DNA of 64,000 nucleotides. Source: Oscheius dolichura (taxonomy: Eukaryota > Nematoda > Chromadorea > Rhabditida > Rhabditidae). A model generated the notes under the pieces. The model was not told the origin of the DNA. It did no database searches and saw only the letters and a program-made list of their open reading frames with translations. The translations under genes were made by a program, and so were the position numbers. Below are positions 24,401-35,001 of this stretch, piece after piece; the stretch's first letter is position 1, and each line of letters begins with the position of its first letter. Where the stretch lies: contig OW051495.1 in assembly GCA_932521035.1 (NCBI GenBank), positions 6,696,001-6,760,000 of the forward strand, written 5' to 3'.

Positions 24401-25732
24401 ACAGCACCTCATAATGGGAAATGGAACACACACAGCCGACCATGGCATTACCGAGGAGATGAGGAATGAGTGCCCCTGGAAAACAGCTAATCCTGTGATT
24501 CAGACGGCGGCCATTCCGCCTGCTCGCCCCTCTCGCCCCGTTCCTCCTCCTCCCCTGAAAAGAACCCCTCAAGCATGTGTCTCCCCGATGTTCTTCTCCC
24601 CCTGGGCGAATCTCTCTCCTCTAAAATTCATGAGTCCTAATCGTTGTTGGGTTCCCCTGCCCCGTGTTTGGGCCTCGAGCCATTTCCTCTCGATTATCAT
24701 GTCTCGTTTTCCGCTTCTCCAGGCTCACAAAATTCAAACTATTTTCAAGACTCCCCCAAATATTTATTGAAATTCGGCACGCGAGGATCGCTCCCCTTCT
24801 CTTCTCTTCTCTTTTTCCCAGTTTCAGCTACAACAAAACACAGAAGCGAAGGGGAGATAAGAGACTGTCTTCGGTAGCGTCCTCCCGTTTTTCGTCTGGG
24901 CAAACACAACCTGCTACCTCTTCCCAGAGCCCCCTTTTCATTGCATGGCTCTCCTCGGAAAAGATTGAGTCCGCACACACGAGAAATTAGAAAATTTCTG
25001 AAGAGAACGCTGGTCCCCAGTCAGCTGGCTGGCTCGGTGCAATTACCGCGCCCTCCCGTTGTTTTTATACAGACAAGACATGGTATCTCTCTTGTTTTGT
25101 CACTTTGATAGACAATGCTCACCATAGTTTCGTCTTTGTTTGTTTAATCGTAAACTCTTAGCGTGATCTGAAGATCATTCTTTTTAGCGGGTTGAAAACA
25201 CCGTTATTCCAGGGAACAGATATAAACAAGCCATTTACCTCTGCTCCTGTCCGGTAGATGATTCTTTAGATAGCAACGGGTCTAAGCTAGCCGGATCACA
25301 GTCACTGTCGATGCCCGACTTTAACTCGGATTTGAGCTGTTTCCTGAGCTGCTTGAGCTGCTTCCAAGCTTCTCCCACCCCGGCACCATAGAACCGTTCC
25401 CAAAAGATATTCCCCCAATCCTCCTCTCTTTCTCCTCCATTTAATTTGAATATTGTCCTCCTCCCATTCCTGCCAGTCGTCGTTCAACAGCCCCCTCAAT
25501 GGCCATCTAATTACCCTAAAAAGGTTCTTTTCCCCCAAATAATTACCGTCCTCCTAATTGTCTCATCTTCTTCTTTCTGACTTTGTGTTCATCTCATCTT
25601 CTCCTCCTGCTCATTACCTCTCCCTTCTCTCTATTTCCTTTGACGTAAAAAGTTCTCTTGTGGAAATTGACTGGGGAAGGGAATGAGGAAACGGCGATCA
25701 GTCTCTCCCTGCCCCGTATTCATGTATGTATG

Positions 25733-25746
25733 TCTCTCTCTCTCTC
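25733..25746 (+). repeat. (TC)7 microsatellite
   Basis: Seven uninterrupted TC units within a longer pyrimidine tract in the gene-poor region. Confidence 0.8.
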
Positions 25747-26360
25747 GCTTTCTCTGCTCTGTGTTTTATGGAAACGGAACACATCGAGTCATGAATTCAC
25801 GGCTGGGGGCGTGGAGGCAGAGGGAGGAGGCACACGGCCGGAGAGGGAGGAGGCAATCAGGAGCAATTTTTTGAGTCTTTTGTTATGAATCTATTCAAAT
25901 TCTCCTCCTATGTCGTTAAGGAAAGGCCACCCCGGGAGGGAAGACAAAGATCTCCGGGGCCTGGGAAAGTAGCCGATCCCCTCCGAGGTCTCCATTTCCA
26001 CCTTCGCTCTCTGATCCCCCCAGATTCCCTCCGGCCTCCTACTCTTTTTATACTCGAATCCGAGTGGTGGTGGCCGACTTCTAATTCTCGGTTCCTGAGT
26101 GAACACACTTTTAATTTCTTAACTTGAGCTGCCCTTTGAATAATAGCCCTAATCCCATTAATCCGCCCCTACACACAATTGTTTTCCCTCATCCACGAAC
26201 CGCTGCCGTTCATAATGAACAGCAGCCGAGATTCAGTGAAATAATTCCCCTTCGGCAAACACATTTCCCCTCGTCATCAATTATTCATCCCCAGTCTGAT
26301 ATTTTTAACCCCTTTCTTCGTAATTTATCGCTTCTTGTTCCTTATTCATCTGGTCTATTT

Positions 26361-26363
26361 CAG
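26361..26363 (+). promoter_or_regulatory. Splice acceptor 15 nt upstream of the PMCA start codon
   Basis: CTGGTCTATTTCAG precedes the ATG at 26379. It marks either an SL trans-splice site or the end of a 5'UTR intron reaching into the gene-poor region. Confidence 0.5.
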
Positions 26364-26378
26364 CGGGTCCCCATCAGA

Positions 26379-29300
26379 ATGCCTTCCGGCGACAGCGATG
26401 AGTTTGGCTGTTCGCTGCGGGAGCTGCGCGATCTCATGGAGAAGCGCGGACACGAGGCCCAGGAGAAGGTTTGTCTCTCTCTTTGTATCCCATTTACAGG
26501 GGAATATCTTCAGATAGCCAGCGAGTTCGGAGGGGTGGAAGGACTCTGTGCCAAACTCAAGACCAACCCGCTAAACGGTCTACCGAATGATCCCGCCGCC
26601 TTGGCCGACAGGCAACGGGTCTTCGGCAAGAATGAGATCCCCCCGGCTCCCTCCAAATCCTTCTTCAGACTTTGTTGGGAGGCTATACAGGTCTGTCCCC
26701 TGCCCCCTTCCTTTTATCCTCCTCCCTCTCCAGGATGTCACCCTGATAATCCTGCTCCTGGCTGCCATATTCTCCCTGGCCATGTCGTTCTACAAGCCGC
26801 CCGAGGGGATGCACCAGGACGAGTCCGAGTCCAAGTCCAACTGGATCGAGGGGGCCGCCATCCTCCTGGCCGTGTTGGTCGTCGTGCTGGTGACGGCCAT
26901 CAACGACTGGAGTAAAGAGAAACAGTTCCGAGGTTGGTTAATTTTAAATTCGCGTTCATCCCGCCGTCTCTCGAAATCACATTTGTATCAGGAACCGGTT
27001 ACTCTCGTCATTTTTGGCCATAAACAATGCGCCCGTCGTATAAAGGGGTTAGCGCGCTCTACGGCTAAAAGTCACTCTTAAAAATTGGGTAGGGAAGGGA
27101 TGTCTGGTTACGAGGAAGGAGCTCTTCTTCTATGTAGACATAAAATGTGCGTGTCATAAAAATAAGCAGAAGCCGCCTTTAAATATTCATGTCCTCGTCG
27201 GGGATATCCCCTGGATCCCCTAAACACCGGTCCGTTTTCAGGGCTGCAATCCAAGATCGAGACGGAACACAAGTTCTCGGTGATCCGAGGAGGACAGGCC
27301 GTCGACGTCGTCACGAATGAACTCGTCGTGGGCGACATCGCCCGTGTCAAATACGGTAAGCGGTGGAGCTTCTTTGGAGGAGGCGGTTAATGCCCCGGCT
27401 GCCTCCTCTTCCAATTTGCACGCAAAGATGACGTGGCTCCGTCGCCTATCAACCAAAAGAGGAAGAGGCCCTTTCCAGGTGATCTCCTGCCGACGGACGG
27501 CATCCTCATCCAGTCGAATGATCTCAAGATCGACGAGTCCTCCCTGACCGGAGAGTCCGACCTGATCAAGAAGGCCCCCGACACGGATCCAATCCTCCTT
27601 TCCGGAACACAGGCCATGGAGGGAAGTGGAAGGTAAGCAAGTGGCTCCTGCACAGAAATGGACCAGACTCTGCAATTTTTGGCGCGTTGTCCTGGGCGGA
27701 AGTGAGCTGGAGGTGGCAGTGTTGCTCTGCCCCCCGAGGAGAGACCAAATTGCTCCAAATCGCTCTCGTTTCTCGAACCACACAATGTTTATTGTACTCC
27801 GTCTCACGAGGAGGGGACCACAAAAAGCAACTGGGGAAAAAGAACAAGAAGGCATGGAGGGGTCAATTTCCGGGGGACTCTTCCCACTGGATTATAAAAT
27901 ACGGAATTTATAGGTTCGTGATCACAGCCGTCGGAGTGAACAGTCAGACGGGTATCATCATGACTCTCCTGGGGGCGACGAACAAGGATGAGAAGGAGGA
28001 CAAGAAGAGCAAGAAGAACAAGGACGACATCGAGGCCAGCCGGGTGACGGAGATTACCAACGGGGCAGTCATAGGCAACGGGCTAGGCAACGGAACAGAG
28101 AAGCAGAAAAAGGTCTCCGAGGTGGAGGCCGTGGCCGAGGACGACGGCAAGGCGACCAAGTCCGTCCTCCAGACAAAGCTATCCAACCTGGCCCTCCAAA
28201 TCGGCTACATCGGGTCGCTCGTCTCCGGCGCCACCGTAATCATCCTCATCCTCCGCTACTGTATCAGTAACTATGCCATCGACGGCAAGTCCTTCTCCGC
28301 CGAAGACATCGCCTACTTCATCCAGTTCGTCATCATCGGTGTGACCGTGCTGGTCATCGCCGTGCCCGAGGGTCTGCCCCTGGCCATCACCCTGGCCCTG
28401 ACCTACTCCGTCAAGAAGATGATGAAGGACAACAACCTGGTGAGACACTTGGACGCCTGCGAGACCATGGGAAATGCCACCTCGATCTGCTCCGATAAGA
28501 CCGGCACCCTCACGACAAACCGGATGACCTGTGTCCAGCAGTACATCAACAGTGGGTCCATCCTCTAGTCTTTACCGTATTTTTTCCTTCAGTGCACTTC
28601 TACAAGAGCCAATCTCCCGGTTGGGATACTTTGGAGCCGAAGACAAGGCAACTGTTGGTCGAGTGCTGCTCCGTGAACAGCGCCTACAATTCCCAGGTCG
28701 TCCCCCCAAAGAAGGCCGGAGAACAGAGAGAACAGGTGAGTATCCCCTCGTTTCTGGTTAGAATACCCTTCCAGGTCGGTAACAAGACCGAGTGTGCCCT
28801 GCTCGGCTTCGTCCTCGACGTGGGACAGAGCTACGAAGACATCCGACGCAGCTTCCCCGAGGAGAAGATCCACAAGGTGTACACCTTCAACTCCTCGAGG
28901 AAGTCCATGATGACCGTCATCGACCTGCCCTCCGGCGGCTACCGTATCTATGCCAAAGGAGCCTCCGAGATAATCCTTTCCCGGTGTTCGTACATTCTCG
29001 GAAAGGACGGAGTCATCGAGCGATTCACAGAAAAGGAGGTAAGGGTGGATCAGGGATGAGTAAGATGGGGGGAGTTTAGGCCGCAGAGATGACAAGAAGC
29101 GTCATTGAACCGATGGCTTCGGACGGGTTGAGAACTATCGGCATCGCCTACAAGGATATGGTCCCAAAGGGAACGGCCAAGAATGAGAACGAGATCGAGT
29201 ACGAGGGGGAGATCGACTGGGAGAACGAGGAGGAGATCCGGATGCAGATGACTGCCATCTCCATCATGGGCATTCAGGACCCCGTCCGACCTGAGGTATC

Positions 29301-31751
29301 CTCGTTCTTGATTACTCTCAACATACAATTCCCTAGGTCCCGGCTGCCATTGACAAGTGTCAACGGGCGGGAATCACAGTCAGGATGGTCACAGGAGACA
29401 ACATCAACACCGCTCGATCAATCGCAACCGCCTGTGGAATCCTGAAACCTGGAGCAGACTTCATCGCGTTGGAAGGCAAGGAATTCAATGCCAGGTAATC
29501 TCTAATCTTATCCTCGGGAATGTTGTTTTGTTTCAGAATCCGTGACGAGAACGGCGAGGTCTCACAGGCGAAGCTGGACGAGATCTGGCCCAAGCTGAGA
29601 GTACTCGCCCGAGCCCAACCCACCGACAAATACGTCCTCGTGAAGGGAATCATCGACAGTAAGGTCAGCAAGAACAGGGAGGTCGTCGCTGTCACCGGAG
29701 ACGGAACCAACGACGCGCCGGCCCTGAAGAAGGCCGACGTCGGCTTTGCCATGGGTATCGCCGGAACGGACGTGGCCAAGGAAGCGTCGGATATTATCCT
29801 GACTGATGACAACTTCACCTCCATTGTCAAGGTGGGAATATCTGATAAAAAAATAACAAAAGACAAATTATAGGCCGTGATGTGGGGAAGGAACGTCTAC
29901 GACTCGATCGCCAAGTTCCTCCAGTTCCAGCTGACTGTCAACGTCGTCGCCGTGACCATCGCCTTCATCGGGGCGTGTGCCATTTCCGACTCTCCCCTCA
30001 AGGCCGTCCAGATGCTCTGGGTCAACCTGATCATGGACACGCTGGCCTCCCTCGCCTTGGCTACTGAAATGCCCACCGAAGAGCTCTTGGAAAGGTAAGC
30101 GGCTCCCCCTTATACAGTAAGAACCAAGTCTAGGAAGCCGTACGGAAGGACGAAGTCTCTGATCTCTCGTACTATGGTCAAGAACATCGTCGGCCACGCC
30201 GTCTATCAGCTGGCGGTGCTGTTCGGCATCATGTTCTGGGGTTGGTTATACGACCCCAGCTTCGCTATCCACATAACCCTCTTCGAATCTACCTTACCTT
30301 TCAATTATTCTACACATTCTGACCTTTTGTATACGACTCCTCCGCCACCACTCGAGCCAGGTTTCTCCCGAGAACAGCCGGTGTCTCGTGTCTACTGTCC
30401 TATCCCGCATGCCCTGCTCCCTCCCCCGCTCCTCACTCCCGTTAATCTTGTCCATTCCAGGAGACAGGCTCATCCCGAACACGCCGAATGGAAGGAATGC
30501 CCAACTGGGGGCGCCTCCTTCTGCTCACTTCACTATTATCTTTAACGCTTTCGTCCTGATGACCCTCTGCAACGAGATCAACGCCCGGAAGATCCATGGC
30601 GAGAGGAACGTCTTCAAGGTACCGTATCCTTTCCCCGTCGTGCCCTACCGTAATCTCTTCAGGGTCTCTTCAGCAACCCGATCTTCTGTATCATCTGGAT
30701 CGCCACCCTCATCTCCCAAGTGCTCATCGTCCAGTTCGGAGGCAAGTGGTTCAGCACCCACCCACTCGACGCCACCCAGTGGACAGTCTGCATCGTCACC
30801 GGACTGTTCGAGCTCATCTGGGGACAGGTCAGTCTACTTTTTTATATTTATAATTAGAAGAGTAGAGAACGAGCCGTAGAAATAATAGGCCAGGTTTTGT
30901 TCAATCAATTTTAAATTTGCTCGCAGCTCAGCATGTTGTAGGTCATCACCTCGATCCCGTCGACCATCCTGCCCAAGTCGTTCCGTTTCGGAAAGGGTGA
31001 AGTCCAGCCGACGAACATCCTCCTGACCGGGGAGTACGACACGCCCTCGGGAGGGGCCACCGCCCTGCCCAAGATGGACGGCCACGGCGGAGAGAAGCGG
31101 CCCGGTCAGATGCTCTGGCTGCTCGGCCTGACCCGTCTCCAGACACAGGTGCGCATGGCGATCCCCCGCATCCCCTCCTCTCCGAGTCTAGTGGCACAGT
31201 GCACATTTTCAGATGCGAGTGGTGCAGGCCTTCCAGTCCAGTCTGCCGGACTCGCACCCCAATTCTCTGACCACCTCGACGGCCGACCGGCTCAAGGCCT
31301 CCCTCCGGCGGCAGAAGATAGCCATGGAACTGGAACAGCAGAAAAGTGCGTAAAGAGACGCGTCTGTGTATGGCACCCACTCAACTAGTCGTGTGTTGTC
31401 TGTCATGAGAACGAGCCGCCACGCAGCCGCGTTCTAGTTCTTTATTTCCCTCATTTTGTAGAGATTCCCCTCCTTATTGTACATATCCGTCTATATCTGT
31501 GTCTTTCTCGGGCTCTCCGTAACTCGCCCCATTGCTAATCACTTCAAAAACTCGGGCCGCGTGGTGGTATCTCTGTCTATCTGTCTGTCCGGTGTCTGTC
31601 GGTCTGCGTGTCCTGTCTGTCCTCCGTCTCTACCGTAACTCCCTCCGGCTAACCTGTCCTCTTTTCAGGGTCTGGTTCTATACGAGCCCGTCGACAGGTA
31701 CATAATGAGGCATCAGAGAAGGATACAGCCGGCATGAAGTTCGCTGCCTAA
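26379..31751 (+). CDS. mca: Plasma-membrane Ca2+-transporting ATPase (PMCA)
   Basis: P2B-type ATPase exporting Ca2+ across the plasma membrane, regulated by calmodulin. Eighteen exons join in frame to 1173 residues: 26379-26468, 26514-26690, 26734-26932, 27242-27355, 27479-27632, 27914-28551, 28593-28735, 28775-29038, 29080-29295, 29337-29494, 29537-29831, 29874-30094, 30134-30240, 30461-30618, 30663-30827, 30942-31148, 31213-31345 and 31669-31751. Seen in order: [19 protein letters not shown], the actuator loop with [21 protein letters not shown], phosphorylation motif [12 protein letters not shown], nucleotide-binding KGASEI, hinge [20 protein letters not shown], and [13 protein letters not shown]. 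The calmodulin-binding segment [20 protein letters not shown] sits near residues 1090-1110. A Lys-rich insert ([10 protein letters not shown]) follows the actuator. If the 323-nt last intron were retained, the protein would end after QQKSA. Confidence 0.97.
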
Positions 31752-32163
31752 CCCCGCCCGCCCCCTGCCTAATTCCTAAAGTGCCCAGTTCTTTTATTAA
31801 CCGGTGCTCGTGGTTGTGAGTCTCTCCAGACCCATCCCCACCCCTTTCTATTGCTCAGAATACAAAAACACAAAACACAAAGAGTTTCTATCATAATATT
31901 CAGAGAGAATATTCCCCCAGTCTCTGTGTACATACCCGTCTTTCTCTCCTCCCATTTTTATTATCCCCGAGATGTTAGATTTTGTTGCGCTTAGGAGATT
32001 GCTAAAGAAACGACGAAGATGAAGTGAAAGCGGGCTTTTTTTTCTTACTATGTAGGTGCCACGAGATAGCTCAATACGGCCGAGGAAGGCCTTCCTCGCC
32101 AATTTATTTATGTGTAACCATGTTTTCTCTTATCCCGTTGTCTGATTCGCACACGAATCACAA

Positions 32164-32169
32164 AATAAA
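32164..32169 (+). terminator. Poly(A) signal, probably of the PMCA gene
   Basis: AATAAA about 410 bp past the PMCA stop. The opposing RING gene has its own TTTATT at 32103-32108, so the two 3' ends probably overlap. Confidence 0.45.
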
Positions 32170-32335
32170 TATGTGCAAATTTCATCTGTCCCTTGTATTT
32201 CTAGTTCTTTTCCATACTGTATGGCAAGGTGGATTACGAGCAGTGCCGAAAAAGCAAAATACGTCAAATAACACGAGCTTTGAAGTCAACTTGAAGATGC
32301 GAAAACAGGAGTAGAATAGCATTTATCTTGCTCAC

Positions 32336-32776
32336 TCATAAATATAGCAAGTTGATCCGGTGAACACGAGTCCTGCAAATATGGCAATACTGGAGTTGAC
32401 CGGCACAGCCAGCGCAAGCGGCGTGACCGCAGTTGAATGTTCTCGAAACCTCTTCTTCCATACAGACCTTGCACTCGACCAGCTCCTGCATCTTGTCCTT
32501 CTCCATATCCAACAGTGTCTCGTGGCGTACCCTCTCCTCTTCTAACATATTGACCAGCTTGAGTTTCTGCCTTTCTTCCGCGTTCTTCTCCAGCTCTAGA
32601 ATTCTATCCAAGGCCTCTTTGTAGCGGCCGCAGAGATCCATTAACGACTCCAGCCACATCATCATTTCAGACGGGAGGATTGATCCATCAGCTTGCTTGT
32701 TCTCTTTCTCTCCCTTTTCTATGGCAAACCATTGCAGAATTTGATGAAAGGCAAAAACTGCTACAAGAACGACCAT
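32336..32776 (-). CDS. RING-finger protein (paralogue A)
   Basis: Likely E3 ubiquitin ligase of unknown target. From the ATG at 32776 it has 146 residues: a hydrophobic N-terminal segment (MVVLVAVFAF), an acidic Glu/Lys-rich helix of coiled-coil character (about residues 45-95), and a C-terminal C3HC4 RING with CKVC, CGHAACAGC and CHIC. It ends RINLLYL. The frame stays open upstream without an ATG, so a 5' exon is possible. It is clearly related to the protein at 34123-34752: same start MVVL, same RING and a near-identical tail, but shorter by about 60 residues in the middle. The two copies flank the histone H3 gene on the same strand. Confidence 0.85.
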   Translation of the reverse strand: MVVLVAVFAFHQILQWFAIEKGEKENKQADGSILPSEMMMWLESLMDLCGRYKEALDRILELEKNAEERQKLKLVNMLEEERVRHETLLDMEKDKMQELVECKVCMEEEVSRTFNCGHAACAGCAGQLQYCHICRTRVHRINLLYL

Positions 32777-32968
32777 CTTCCAGGTAATACAGACGAAAGG
32801 CAAATGTGAAAGCCTCTACTTCTTGTGAATTGCTCAAACATGTCTTATCAGAGAAACAAAGCGCTCAACAAAATAAAAACCGCCGAGTTGCGCCACGATC
32901 AAGAAGACTTCCGACTGCCCACAGCCCTTCCCCAAGACGAAAGGTACAAAATATTAGCAGAAGAAACG

Positions 32969-32974
32969 TTTATT
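32969..32974 (-). terminator. Poly(A) signal of the histone H3 gene
   Basis: AATAAA on the minus strand, about 95 bp past the H3 stop codon. A polyadenylated, intron-bearing H3 is usually replication-independent. Confidence 0.55.
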
Positions 32975-33068
32975 ATCTACAGCACGAAATAAAGTAATTA
33001 TGGTCCTAAGGAGGACCGTTTGGATGCAAAAAGTTAGTAGCTTTGCTAGTTGTGTTGCGGTGGTTGTT

Positions 33069-33640
33069 CTAGGGTCTTTCACCTCGAATGCGACGAGCAA
33101 GCTAAACCAAATGTATTACTATAGATTATGAAAGGAAACTGACCTGAATATCGCGTGGCATAATGGTTACACGTCTGGCGTGAATTGCGCAGAGGTTGGT
33201 ATCTTCGAAGAGGCCGACGAGAAAGGACTCAGCAGCTTCTTGGAGAGCCAAGACGGCAGAAGACTGGAAGCGCAGGTCCATCTGAAAAGGAATTATAAAT
33301 GCTCAATAAAATTTCAAACCTTGTACTCTTGAGCGATTTCACGGACGAGGCGCTGGAATGGCATCTTACGGAGCAGAAGTTCTGTGGACTTCTGGTAACG
33401 ACGAATCTCACTGAAATAATATTATGTACACATAAGAAGTTTAAAAAAAACGCACCGAAGAGCGACTGTTCCAGGCCTGAAGCGACGAGCCTTCTTGATT
33501 CCTCCTCCAGCGGGGGCCGACTTTCTTGCAGCCTTGGTGGCAAGATTCTTGCCGCGGAGAGAAGCAGTCGTCTTTCCACCTCCACTTGCATTGCCGGCAG
33601 GGACGGTGACTTTGCGAGCAGTTTGCTTGGTACGTGCCAT
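33069..33640 (-). CDS. Divergent histone H3 variant with a lengthened N-terminal tail
   Basis: Nucleosome core protein. Four exons in frame: 33640-33456, 33410-33320, 33281-33144 and 33101-33069 (148 residues against 136 codons in canonical H3). [10 protein letters not shown] is intact (Lys4 and Lys9 kept), but the next stretch is replaced: Ser10 is Val, and [18 protein letters not shown] stands where STGGKAP is expected, adding about 12 residues. The tail then returns to canonical at [11 protein letters not shown] (Lys23, Lys27 and Ser28 kept). The fold is normal ([34 protein letters not shown]) with no CENP-A-like loop insertion. The 87-90 region reads SSAVL, neither H3.1 (SSAVM) nor H3.3 (SAAIG). 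Three introns and a poly(A) signal suggest replication-independent expression. It lies between two RING paralogues. Confidence 0.93.
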
Positions 33641-34122
33641 TTTGAAACTGAAAAAAAAATAGAATGAAAATTCTCGCAAAATGGAAGTGAGGAATAGAAC
33701 ATGTAAAGCTGAAAACATTAAGAACTAAGAAAGAATGAGCGAAAAAATGGGACAAGTTTAGGGAAAAAAGTAGCAAAAAAAGGCACTTGCTTGCTTGCAT
33801 TTCAGGCAACTCAGGCGGCAAACTTCGTTGATTTGAATGCATCTCGGTTTTTTTACTGCTTGCCTTTTCTCTGTGTGGTTACAGATTATTATTGAAAAGT
33901 AGTCTCATCTACAGATCTGAAAAAGAAGGTCATAGTAGTTGCAGTCTTTCGATTCCAAATCCGTGCCGAAGGAACTAGGAAACGATGATTTTGAAGCTGA
34001 AGTCACAAAACTGATGTGAAAACGGTTTCTCAGGTCTCTGACAAGAGACTAACAATTACGAACAGTTTGCCCGAAAAAAGACACAAAAACACAATTGTAA
34101 CATTCATTAATTGCTTGTTAAT

Positions 34123-34752
34123 TTACAAGAAAAGCATATTGATCCGCTCAACGGGAGTTCTGCAAATATGACACAAGTCGAGGAGTTTCGCGCAATGAGC
34201 ACAGACGGCGTGGCCACAGCCAAAAGTCCTCTGGACGTCGCCCATAAGACAGACCTTGCACTCGGCGGAGCTCTCCTTCTCTTCTTTCGACGGGTCGCGG
34301 CTCTTCTGGTAGAGTTCTTCATATCGCGAGCACGCGACTCTCCAGTGGGTCACCTCTTTCACGAACTCCTCCACCATCTTCTCCTTCTCATCCTGCGCCA
34401 GAGCCGCCATCGCCTTCCAGTAGTGCAGTCCGATGCCCAGCTCCTGTCTCTTGGTCTTCTCCTTGTCTAACAGTTTCTTGTAGCGTCTCCTCTCCTCTTC
34501 TCGCACCGTGTCCAGCTCCTTCATATGTTTTTCATTCATGTTCTTCTCAATATTTAGAACCCTCTCCAAGGTGCGCTTGTAGCGGCTGTAGAGATCCGTG
34601 AACGACGCTTCCGTCCTTGTGAAGTAAAAGATCATTTCAGGCGAGGGTCGCGTTGCATCTTCTTGTCTGCTCTCTTCTTTCGTCACTTCCTCATCTTTCT
34701 TGAGCCATCGAAGAAGTTGTTGAACGGCGGCTACGGCTGTTAGAACGACCAT
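34123..34752 (-). CDS. RING-finger protein (paralogue B)
   Basis: Likely E3 ubiquitin ligase; target unknown. 209 residues from the ATG at 34752, which follows TTTTCTCTAG by 8 nt. It has a hydrophobic N-terminus (MVVLTAVAAVQQLL), then a long charged region of coiled-coil character (about residues 20-150, Glu/Lys/Arg-rich), then a C-terminal C3HC4 RING with CKVC, CGHAVCAHC and CHIC, ending RINMLFL. It is the longer copy of the pair with 32336-32776; the extra residues lie in the coiled coil. The earlier in-frame ATG near 34794 is less likely because of the acceptor just before MVVL and because paralogue A starts at the same point. Confidence 0.87.
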   Translation of the reverse strand: MVVLTAVAAVQQLLRWLKKDEEVTKEESRQEDATRPSPEMIFYFTRTEASFTDLYSRYKRTLERVLNIEKNMNEKHMKELDTVREEERRRYKKLLDKEKTKRQELGIGLHYWKAMAALAQDEKEKMVEEFVKEVTHWRVACSRYEELYQKSRDPSKEEKESSAECKVCLMGDVQRTFGCGHAVCAHCAKLLDLCHICRTPVERINMLFL

Positions 34753-35001
34753 CTTCCAGACTAGAGAAAAGCAAAAGTTATTCATTTTATCCAATTAATC
34801 CTATCCTTGTTCGGGCATGTTCAAACTAGTTAAAAATTGAAAAAGTGAGGGAGAACTGGAGAGAGTTGTTTTTCTTCGATTTCTCAGTGTTCGCTCATGT
34901 CGAACTGATCCGTGGGAAGCCTTGACCCGCTGCGCACTTTCCATAGCTGTGGATATTAGTTTTGTGTCTTCCCCATATTAGTTTGTCCTCTCCCCGTCGT
35001 C

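Larger units (their letters stand above)
17333..26378. other. Gene-poor 9-kb region upstream of the PMCA gene
   Basis: No exon series, signal peptide or family motif was recognised on either strand over 9 kb, although the rest of the window has a gene about every 2-3 kb. The plus strand is pyrimidine-rich with many CTCCTCC-like tracts. Long open frames such as 20160-20714 and 22479-22982 on the minus strand look like by-products of this composition: Arg/Ser/Gly-rich, without domains. It contains one perfect hairpin (18376-18413), a near-perfect one around 23928-23962 (TTGGTTTGGTC / GACCAAAACCAA) and a short TC repeat. It may be an enhancer-rich promoter region, outron or 5'UTR intron of the downstream calcium pump. 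Confidence 0.6.

Noticed and set aside
26990-27080. Possible tRNA gene in a PMCA intron, minus strand (GTAGAGCGCGCTAACCCC)
   Set aside because: The D-arm-like piece has no matching T-arm or acceptor stem; GGTTCCTGATAC is a poor B-box.
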